DNA from: Symbiodinium microadriaticum
Lineage: Eukaryota > Sar > Dinophyceae > Suessiales > Symbiodiniaceae
Assembly: GCA_001939145.1 (NCBI GenBank)
Contig: LSRX01000427.1
Coordinates: 25,538-89,537, forward strand
Length of the DNA stretch: 64,000 bases
Reading direction: 5' to 3'
Below, in pieces: positions 44,001 through 55,400 of this stretch. Below the pieces are notes generated by a model. That model did not search any database, was not told the DNA's origin, and saw only the letters and a program-made list of their open reading frames with translations. Position 1 is the first letter of the stretch, and every line of letters begins with the position of its first letter. The position numbers and the translations under genes were made by a program.

Positions 44001-45546
44001 GTGCTTCATCTCCTCTTCTTACCCGACGGTGTCATCAGAACAGACTACCGAAAAACTGCGACATGCCACAAGCTGCTCTTTGCAGTCCTTTGCTCTAGCT
44101 TTCGTAGGCCAGTTCTCAAGTCGTGGAGTCTCTCAGCCTCAATCCCAGCTCAATCTCCGCAGGTGCATGGAGTCTTGAAGCGCAATGCTACTTGGTCATT
44201 TCCTTTTGGGCATCACGGTTTGAATTCTCAGTAATCTGCAGTCCGTAGCCGCCTTTTCGCTGCTGATGAGTCTCGACACTTAGTTGTTGCGAAGTGATTC
44301 AAGCGGACGGCCCACTCAGCACTGTTTTTCTGGTCACCGGCCCTTGCTAGGTGAAGGCTACGATGCGCGCCATGAACAAGGCCACCGGCTAAAATAATGC
44401 TGCTGGCACCCTTAGAATAGCTGCCAAATCACTTGGCCTTGCAAGGATAAATGTCGTAAGAACCTGGAATACGAATAATAAGAAAATGTGCTTTCGCACT
44501 CGGCAACACGTCGATATCTTTTCTCTATGTTACGGATGTGTGCCACCAACGTGGCGGTGCAGGCCTGCATGGACACGTTGGCTGCTTGCGGCGATGTTTG
44601 CCGGAACGTGCTCTGCACCTCCCGACCGGATGTATGCACTTCGTCTGTAACTGATGACCTGCGGATAAGGCATCACATATCGCTCAGCCTTGGTCCTTGA
44701 CCATGCCGGAAAGTCTCAGGCTCCAAGGAGCTCCATGCAGAGATCCTGCACTACACGTACGAGATTCACGACCACTGCCTGCCTCGACACTGGTCGAATT
44801 GAGAGGGATCGATGCAGGGTTGTTCAAAAATTGAAAGCAGGGCTCCAGAGAGCAGGGCAGCAGCAGTTAGCGGTTAGCGGCGCGTGTAAAGTCAATTTAT
44901 GTCAATTTCCGTGGGACATCACGACGTGATATAAGGCACGGACTACATGGGGCTGTTTCGGTGTTTCATCCCTCTCCCGGTGAGTAGCCTTCAAGAGTCT
45001 GTTCTCGTCCCGACTCGATCGTTTCGCCTTCAAACAGTGGTTCAAGACGGCCATGCCGTAGAGGATGCAGACGACAAGACGTTCTAAAGGAGAAACGAAG
45101 GGAAGGTTCGCAAGCGAGTAAGTGCGTGTAGCTAGATAGGTAGGTATGTAGGCATGTAAGAATGCTGGCATGCAGGTATGTAGGTATGTACGTCTTGTTG
45201 TATGTTTAAGGTATGTAGGTAGGTGCGTATGTACATACGCGTGTGTGTGTGTGTGTAGGTTCATGCGTGCCTGCCTGCATGCATGCATGCATGCATGCAT
45301 GTATGTCGTGGTTTTAGGTATGTCGGTTTGTATCTAATTCAATGTCTATGTCTACGTGTATTTTCTTATGTGCAATCCATGTGCTTGTGCATGTCATCTG
45401 CATGTGCATGTGCATCAGTGCATGCATGTATGTGTTTATGTATGTTTGTATGTACGTATCTATGTACGTATGCATGTATGTATACATGTATGTTGTATGT
45501 AGGTATGTAGGTATGTAGGTATGTAGGTATGTAGGTCTGTATGTAG

Positions 45547-45582
<36 letters not shown>

Positions 45583-48500
45583 GCATGTATGTATGTATGT
45601 ATGGGTGCATGTACGTACGTATGTATGTATGTATGTATGTATGCATGCATGTATGCCTGTATGTATGTATGTATGTATGTATGTATGTACGTACGTAGGT
45701 ATGTATGTATGTATGTATGTATGTATGTATGTATGTATGTATGTATGTATGTATGTACCTCTGCATGTCTGCATGTCTGTATGTATGTGTGTATGTATGT
45801 ATGTATGTATGTATGTATGAATGAATGAATGAATGAATGAATGTATGTATGTATGTATGTATGGATGCATGTATGTATGTACGTATGTGTCTCCTAGTTA
45901 TCGGTCTGGTAGGTAGGGATTAAGAGGTCAAGTTACAGATCGTAAGAACAGCCGCGATCTGATCTTTCCGTGGCCATTTTGGTGATTACCCCATCGGCCC
46001 GGATATTCGATCGTCGGCAAAGATTAGATCCTTACCAACAATGTCGTTCCCTGCAGCCGGCCCCTATCACGGCCCAGCAGCTCAGCCACAGACTCCCCTC
46101 CGACCTCTTGGTCCAGCAGCAGTTCTGCGATGAGGTCCTCATCCGAACGGCCAACGGGGGATGGTTCAGGCCGTCGGTCGTCTCGGTCTTCGTCGGCTGG
46201 ACGGTCTCCGTGATGTCCTTCGAGGTCGGGGCGCCGGTACTCGATCGGACCCCGCGGATCTGTGGTGACCAGCGATCACGCCAGGAGCAATCACCTCTCG
46301 GTCGTCGGAGTCGGAGGAGGGCTACGGGAAGGATGCCGATCGAGCCAAGTTCCGGTTCAGGGACGCCAACACACCGGATCGACCTGAAGTCTAGGTGTGG
46401 AAAAACATCTGTGCCGTGGACGTGGTTTTCGGTCAGCCACACCTCTGGACCGGCGTTGATCAACACTATCCAGGCTTGCCGCCAGCAGCGTGCTCGCGTT
46501 GAAATGCCCGACCGCGTGCAGCAGTTCGCTCAGCTCTTGGCCGTTATAGCTCCGTGGTACTTCCTACTCGATGGAGAATGTGATTTCCACGTGAGGGTGA
46601 GGCAGGAAGCTCTGGCGAATCGCTCTCAGTGGAAGCTGTTCGCGAGCTGAGCGCATCGGCTTCTTCGGCGACCGCCAACGTTCCCGCCTCTGCACAGCAG
46701 ATGTATGATCAGCGGGTTTCTGCAATCCAGGTGATCCCAGAGTTGAGGACATCGATGCAGCCCCGCATTGGATCAAGATCGATAATATGCGAATAGGGCT
46801 ACGACGATCATAGGAGACATCAAGTTTGCAGCCACGACTGGCTTCTCCGATTTACCGGGCATCGATAAGATACATCGAGCCGAGAGAAAGACCGGTAAGG
46901 TCTCGTGGCGTTCGCCTGTGATGGGAGGACGCGACCACCACCGATGGGAAACGGTCGGTCCTCCTGACATCGAAAAAGCATTTCTGTATGACATGCGAGT
47001 GAAACTGTCGATGAGCCCGATGAGATTCCGAAGACAGTCACAATCGCAGAATACGCCTCCGAAGCTCTTAGAGGGTATTAAAGCGAGTAAGTACGTAAGT
47101 ATGCAAGCAAGTCATGTATGCGTGTATGTATGTACGTACGTACGTCTGCTGTCTGCCTGCCTGCCTGCCTGGCTGTCTGTCTGTCTGTCTGTCTGTATGT
47201 ATGTATGTATGTATGCACGTATGCCCAGATATGCATGCATGTGTGTATGTGTGCATGTATGTTTGCAAGTATGTATCTGTGCACCCACGCATATGCATGC
47301 ATGCATGGGTGGCTAAACAGTACCCAAGGCGATTTCTCATGTTTGGATTAACTGGCAGCGCAAATCCATGTAATTCCACATCCAAGCAATCTGTGTTCCT
47401 TCATGTCTACGACTTTTGTTAGACAATTTGCATTTGCATCGCATGGGTTGCTTTGATTTTGCGAACTAACGGCAAGATGACAAGACGACGAACTGCTTCA
47501 AGATGCCTCGGTGTGACTTCGCTTTGGCATGCTCTGGCTGCCTCATGGGTTACGGCTCTTAAGAGGACTTCAGATAGAAGCCAGGGCCTTCAGCCCCGAA
47601 GCCACGTGCCTCGCCCAGGTTCCGGCGCCTACCACGAGATCTTCCTCATGCAAGGTCGGCAGCAAGCTTGGTACAAACACCCTTGTACTTCTCTGACAAG
47701 TCTTGAGGCGCTGAGATGGCAGAGAAGATTCAGATCATGGGCTCAACGCCGGTCGAGGAGGAGACTCGGAGATTTTCGTTTGCCGAACGGGGCGTGGGGC
47801 TCCTCCTCCTCGCAGCCTGACAGGAGCCCCTCTATGGGCTCACCTACCTGCCGCGAAAATTCAAGGCTCCCACGGTTTTGGGCGCTGTTCGCTATGGCAA
47901 ACACTCATCGTTTTGCGAATCAAGACGTCAAGACCACCTGGCTAGAGCAGGGTTCGTGCAGGTAGCTGTGGCAATTCCTCCCAGCAACGATGTGGACCTC
48001 TTCGCTCACTGTGCAGGCGGCAGTGCTGTGCATGTCTAAACTCGTGCTGGCAAGTGTGTTGCAGATCCTTGATCGAAGTAATTGGAACAGTATCATGTGC
48101 AGAACTGCTGAAGACAGTTCAGTTCAGGATCCCGTCTCTCCAAGCCAATGTTGCTCAGTGCCAGAACGTAACTAGCTGGAGGCAACACTCAGTCAGCGTG
48201 ATGCAAAAAAAGCACATCGAACTTGAGAATTCTTTTGCCCGCACCAGATCCGCTGATGTTTGCGTACCCGAGATTTGAGAACACTCATTGAAAGGGGATG
48301 TTCAATGTTTGAGAGGAAGCTAGTAGAGTCCTGTAAGACGGCATGAGTACGAGCACTCCATTTGATTTCCCGGTTTTCAGGTTTCATTGCCATCATCCAG
48401 AACGGCAAGTTGCTAGGCACGGCTGGGTGACGCTTTTGATGAGAGACCGACCTGCCCTCCTGGCTTTGAAAGGCTTTAACGTGGCTGTTGGTGGTGGCCT

Positions 48501-51500
48501 TGGCTTCACCCATAACAACCAGCCACTTGGAGAGGATGGGCCCTGCAGTTCGCTGGCGGTTGTCGTGTTTTGCTTGGGCACCAAGGAAGACTCATCCTCG
48601 ACTTGCGGACGTGATCGGCACCTGGCAAGCACGTGAGCTCTATTGCATGAGCTCTGCACACTCGTTTCCCCTTTGCCCTCAGGCTTCTGCAAACCCGGCG
48701 ATGCGTGCCTCGATATCACGAGGGCAAAGTACACAAGGGGTTCTGCATGCCAGCATTCCGCAACCGACTTCCCTGCACAATTGGGTCCTGGCAGCTGAGA
48801 AGAGACTCGCAGTTCAGCAAGTAAAGAAGGCAAGTCCAAAGCTATAATAAGACAATTACGTACTGGTAGGTCGCTGCAAATGCCCTGCAAGGAAGTATGT
48901 GTGCGAGTGCATCCTCACCGTTGCTCGTGATTTCGGTGATCGCCCCTCTGCACAGATTCAACAGTCCTGGTTTCGTCTTGGAACGCGTTAGATGTGGGGA
49001 GGCTCCGCTCCACCGGAGTGGGACGCTTTGCCTGGCAAACCGTGCTTCCAAGGTACAGGGCGAAAGCATGCACGGGTGAAGTACACCGTGGAAGACTATG
49101 GCCCAGAGTGGTTCAAGGAGCGAGAATCTTGTGCTTGGGATTGAGGCTGCAGGCTGCGCCAGCCACAGCTGGTAGAGACCATCCGACGGCCCCTTTGAGG
49201 AGCAGGTGGAGGATCGTCTGGGATTCAAGCTCGAGCCTGCCAACTGCCTAGCAATAACACTCCTTCTTGGGTTAGGATCGGAAGCATGTCTGACACTTCA
49301 AGGCCAAGCCTTACAAGTTGGAGCACCGTGGTGACCTGCACGGCCTCGTCCTGAGACAGGGGTCTGCACATTCTGAACACGGAATTTAGGGTTTGGCAGA
49401 GAGATGTCAGGACTAGGCCCTAGGGGTCTCGAACTCGAGTGTTTGAACGATTGATTGAATATATCAGATAGCGAGCGAGATTGGGAAGTTTTCAATCTGT
49501 GATGAATAACAATGTAACAAGTTTGAGGATCGAAAGTTTCGAGTTTGAAAACAGGTGCAAGTTTACAGTTTGAGGGGGAATCCAGTTCGAGTCTTTGAAG
49601 CCACAGTGACGTGTGCCATGCGACGGACGTGAGGTAATCACGCAGGCGGGTCCACGGGGCACCTCCCAGCCTCGAGTCGAAAGTGTGAGAGGCTGGATTT
49701 CAAAAAGTTAAAGCCCGGGATTGACAATTTGAGAGTTTGAAATGATTTTTCGACAATTTCGCGGTTGGAACGGTTACAAGGTTGACTGCTTGAAAATTTG
49801 AATTCGTCAAACTTCGAAAGTTCGAGATTTCGAAGGGCACGGAGTTTGAGAGCTCGAACGCAGCAAAGTTTCAGAGTTCGAAAGTTTCGAAGTTTCGAGC
49901 ACTAAAGCCTTGAAAGTTTGAAGATTTGAAAGATTTAAAGTTCTCTTTCTAGTTTCAAAGCTTGCAGTTTGAGGTTCTGCGCACGTACTATCTAGTGTTT
50001 TGGGGTGCATGTCTTGTATCTGCATTCGGGTTTACAACTAGGGGAGCCAGAATAACCTACCCAAAGGCCTAAGCAACATCCTGTTTGAACAAGGGTGACA
50101 TGTACCTTAGTTGTAACGGCGGGGCAAGTTTGGGATCTGATGCAGCTGCCATCGCCGAATGAGGGGGCGTGTTAAGGTATGAGATCAACGCCATCGCCTG
50201 ACAAGCGGGCAGGTTTCAGATAGGGAGATGTTTGGGATCAACAGCCATCGCCTAGTGAGGAGGCGGTTCGAGATATGAGACGGAGTGCCATCGGCTCATG
50301 GGGGGTGCGAGTTGGATCAGCTGTGGCCTGTCTTTCATACCTTCGAACTTGCAAGTTTCGAACTCTCAAACTTTCAAACTGGGAACTCGGTCGAGAGTCT
50401 CGAACTCGACGCGTTTAAGTCTTCAAACTTCCCAAACTTCCAAGCCCTCGAGCTCTCAAGCTTTCAATCATCCCAACCTCTCAAGCCTGGAAGCTTTCGA
50501 ACTGTCACACTCTCGACCTCAGCGGCGAGCCGTGAACCGAATTCGAAGCCACCTTTCAAAACTCGAAGCACTTGAACTTTCAAGCCCTCGAACTCTCGAA
50601 CTTTCGATGTTTGAAAGCTTTCGAGCTTTCAATCGAACCTTTCGAGCCTCTCGCACTTGCGATCTTTCGAGCATTAGAGAGTGAAACAAAGTTAGTCGCG
50701 ACTAAAGCTCAGCGAGTCGAGCTTTTGGGCGTTGAATGTTCTTTTGGAAAAAATCGAGTTTGATGCCCTCTCGCTTGCGCATTCAAACGTCAATGCTTCA
50801 AAGCCTTCAACTTCCTAACCTTCGAGCTTTCAACCTCTCGAACCTTCGAGTTCGATCGGCCTCGCGGACACCATTCGCGCAGAAACAGCAAAGAAACTTC
50901 AACGTCAGAATTGCGTTGGATGGTCGCTTGACTTGACATGCTGCTTCACATGGGACTGGACCACAAAGTATCGAAAGATCTTTGATCTTCGACCCACAAG
51001 ACTCAGCGAATCCTAGATAGATGCCAGCCATCTTGTGATTTAGGTATTGCAATCGCGGGCTTGGCAGGAACACGAGAGATGTCTTTGTGTCAGCGAGTGT
51101 TGCACCGGAGACTGCTGTGAGGGTGTGATAGCTTTGGGCCGAGGCTGGGTGAAGGCCAGCGATGGCACCTGGAGCTGCGGCCTTCTTGTCCCCATTGGCC
51201 GAGTCAAGGAACAGCTTGAAGAGCCCAGTCCTCTTAAGCCCGGCAAAGACCAGCGGTCCCGTGCTTCGGTCGTATGTGTCTACAAGCGTCGCTGGATCGC
51301 ATGAACCTGGACATTCGTGCAGCTGCGCTTGCCAGGAGAGCACCCGCGTGTGCATCCGCAAGATCGCCGAAGAGCTGAAGGGCAAGGAGAAGGCACAAGT
51401 TCGCAGCTAAAGGCACTAATGTCATGCTTGGCTTACATACTCTTGTGTTGCTCGGTGATGCTGGGCAGACATTGGCGGACGCTGTGATGAAGTCATGATC

Positions 51501-52226
51501 GTCGTTCCGTCGGCTTTCTAGAGGGGAGTGCTCAGGATCCGGAACGACACTTGCAAACCCGAACTAGCCAACCTCCCTTGTCTGAAAAGTCATCTGTGAG
51601 CAAGACAGATGGCACACAGACATTAAAAGCCTCGCTTGCGGAGGGTGGTTTCCGCATGACGTGCAACCAGTCCCTGGTTCTGGAGAACATCTCCGAGGCC
51701 AGTGCGCAGCCGAGGGATCAAGAAGCAAAGGCAGCATCTTCATGTCGAGGCCAAGAGACCGATCATCCAGAAGCTTCTGGATGAGTACCAAGTGATGCAC
51801 AGCAAGGTCGGGTGTACGACGAGTGAATCATGAGATGATGACACTTGCAAGATGGAGTGTATTTTCCTCTAATGCACACTGATACCCGCGGAACATGAGG
51901 AGACCACAGTGAGTGGTCTTCGCCGCAACATGGTTGCGTGCTCCAAGCTCAGTCACATGTCGCCTCGCAGCTTCCTGGATTTGCCTTCAAAGCTTCTGCG
52001 CACCACTACAATCGCAGACAGGCTTCGTTGCGCCAGCGTGAAACTAAACAGGCATGAGCCGGCATGAACTCCCTTCCCAAGCTAAACTCTCCAATCGGAT
52101 ATCCTTCTTGTCTATGCCATGCACTTCCAGGCGTCGCTCTGCCAACCTGTCCACTGGCCTTCGCCGAGGCCCCATTCCCGAAGGTTTGGCAACTAGTTCG
52201 CTTCCCACAAAACCCGAAATGGGAGA

Positions 52227-52275
<49 letters not shown>

Positions 52276-52395
52276 TGTTCCCCTGCCCACAACCCTGACG
52301 AAAGAAAGAGAGAGAGGTGGAGGGGAACCAAAGACACCCACGAGCCGCGGCTGCGCGGGGTCGGACCGCCCGGGGATCCCCACCTGGTAGAGAGA

Positions 52396-52435
<40 letters not shown>

Positions 52436-55400
52436 AGAGAGAGAAGAGAGAGAGCACACCAACAGACCAACTGGACGAAGGCGTAGCGCGAGTGCGCAGG
52501 GGTCAGGGGGCAACCCCTGGCTCCAAACGCCGTGCAAGCAAGCAAGCAAGACAGAGAGCAAGTGCCCTGTTTCATGCAGCCCGGACTCGGACTTGAGGCG
52601 TAGCTGCATGCAGGGTTATGATGGGTTTCGTCGGTTTCATGCTCTGAACCCCAAACGGTTTGCATGCAAGCAAGATCAAGTGCCAGTTGGCATCCGAGCG
52701 ACCAGTGTCACACCGACTAGACTAGACAAAGACCAGTCGACTGGGTGTGCACAAAAGAGGAGGCTGTTATGGTCTTTGATCCGCCTGTCGCCTGCTTCGA
52801 GTTTCATGCTGACTGTGTCGCCACAACCTGAACAGCATGCCGGCGCGCGTGCGCATGGGTTCCTTCTGACCGAAAGAGGAGCGAGCGAGTAGTAGAAGGA
52901 CGAGAACTAAGCACAAGCATTGTGGTCAAGTCATGTTGCAGCTCTCAATCATCAGAAAATTGCAGCCGTCTTGGAAGCTGCAACAAATGTGCTGAAGCGA
53001 TGGGGCAGCTGTGCGCACGGCCTCGGGATCTGCAAGCTCTGTTGAAGATGGCGAGGGCTCTGACACAGGAAAATGGGCAACAAGCAGGCACAGGCCAGAG
53101 CCCACTCCTCTCATCCTCTCCATGGAAACAACTTGCAACAGCGTATGTTGTAAGTAGGTTATGAGTCCAGACATCGAAGCTGGATGCTGGATGATGTTGA
53201 GATTCGTTTCGACTTGGCTCCAGGTATGTCTCCTTCACAGTGTTAGTTTACGCGGCCAGCAGCATCTGATGACAGCAAACATCGGGACGCAGCAAGATTG
53301 CATGTGTGGTGAAACATTAAGAGCCAGCAGCGGCTGAACAAATCGAGTTCCGCGCAACCTGGACAGCTGCACCGACTTGGTCAAGCATGCGGCGAGTAGC
53401 TGCAAGAAGCGGCTACGACCACAGTTGGCAATCGCTTGTTGTACTGCGACAAGATCGAAAACCTGGCACGGCAACACATGAGCTTAAAGCACATCGCAGC
53501 TCCGGAGCGTCGAACCGGCCAAGATGTCGAAACCGCGAGCTCGCGAATGCTTGCAGTCTGTCGAAGGCATTTGGTGAATTAGCCACCGCGTGAAGGTATC
53601 ACCAGTTGGTCTCGACCTGGTGGACTTTTATGTCTTTGGTGGTCTCAAGAAAATCCTTGCGAACTTCAGACTGCAGATGAGTCACGTTGTTTGCATGTGC
53701 GAATCGCGTCAGCCACGCTGGGGGATGCCAGTATCCGTGGGCCGGGCTGAGCCGAGAGCCGGGGTCGAGAGGAACCCGGCCGGAGTCGGAACAGACCTGC
53801 CACCGCACGTAACCGCTCTCTGCCGGCAAGACGGAGGCTCTCTGTAGACATGTTTTTGACGTATACATGCTCTAAACCCGCAAAGGCCTAAACTATACTA
53901 AACCACTTGCCCATGCTCTGTTCCATAATCACATCCTTTACACATCTTTGAACGAGCCTGACTTCGAAGATTCAGGACTCCAAAAGCACTTTGGTTCGTT
54001 TGCTCGGTCAATAGCACCCGTATGGGTAGGAACAACGAATGCAAAGCATATAACCGGTAATGCCAACATTTCATGGCAATGGTGATTGGCGTTGAATCAA
54101 ACAAGCATTATTCCTGTTATGAAGTATTGCTGTGTGCTAACCGGGATCGTTTATGTATTCAGATTTCTTTATTCGTGATCAACACAGACACAAGCAATAA
54201 TCTTTTTGTTACTCTCAAAACTGGTGGAGTATAACTATTATGACAGGACAAGGCATCATCTGTTACTCTTAATAATTTCTGTTAAGCATGATTAACTACC
54301 AGTACGGCTGTGATGATACTGTGGTCCTTACTGATGCTGTTGTTGTGGTTGGTATTTCGCGATCCGAGCTTTTTCACAGTGCGAAGGAGTTGTTGTTTTG
54401 ATGGAGTTTTGAAAGTGTTTCAACTTAGTCAGTTTAAAGGATAATTGTAGTGGTCTCAGACATGTTCAGCTTGAGTCGAATCAAGCTCGTACTTCCCCGC
54501 TTCGTCCCGGCTTTTGGGCCCCAAGCAGGCAGAGCTTAGACCTGAAAGGAAGACAGCTCCACCCCACGGCCTGCTCCGGTAGTCGGCCCCTGAACGGACA
54601 TCGGCCGTTCCTGAAACGACCCCTGCTTGCGCCCGACGGGGGCGTGCCTTTTGTTGCGACACGGCCCGCGCACCCGCGCACATTCCCCAAACAGTCCAGG
54701 GCGTTCCTGACGCAAGTTTGCAACTGAACTGTCACTCTGCAGCTGCCGGCAACTTGACGGGACAGGGCCCCGCCTCTCCCGTGCCAGGCAGAACGTTACC
54801 TGCCAACCTTGGTGGAGCGCTTGGAGGCCGTGGCCGACAAGGTTGGCCTTGGCCAGGCGGGGACCGGCAGCGAGCTGCGAGAATGGTGGAGCGGCCCGCG
54901 GGGTCGTGTGAGAGGAAGACATCGTCATCCGGATGACCGGCTGCCCGAACTCCTGTGGCAGGCCAAACAGGGGTTTGCATCCGGTAAGGAAGCCCAGTAC
55001 ATGTCTCCTGGTCCAGGCCTTCGATGGCAGAGATTGGCTTCATTGGAAAGGCCTCATGCAATGTAAGTGTTACGTCTGTACTGTATCCTGCCCGTACGAC
55101 CAACCAGTCAGCAGCAAGTTCGTTCCATCCTGCATTCTACTCATGCACGTTCCTGGCCTCCCTTTGCGTTGCATGTTTTGCTTTGCCTGCTTCGAGGCAC
55201 CTGGCACCTACAACATGTACCTAGGCCAGGCTGCGATGCCACATCACTTGCTGAACCTGCAGGGAATACGTGCGTTCCTCGCGCATCTGGTTGCGCTTGC
55301 GGCTTTCCATTAGCTGAGCTTTGCCCACAATTTGCCGCTTCAGCATGCCCAGATTGGCAGAAGCTGGCTTGGCGAGCGTTTGCTTTTTCGCTTTGCAGCG

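Noticed and set aside
45283-45870. Met-Tyr-Val-Cys and Thr-Tyr-Ile-His repeat ORFs (also at 47.1, 57.8 and 58.4 kb)
   Set aside because: They are tetranucleotide repeat artefacts.
52006-52665. 219-codon minus-strand ORF with Leu-Ser repeats
   Set aside because: It is the complement of (GA)n tracts inside a sulfite reductase intron.
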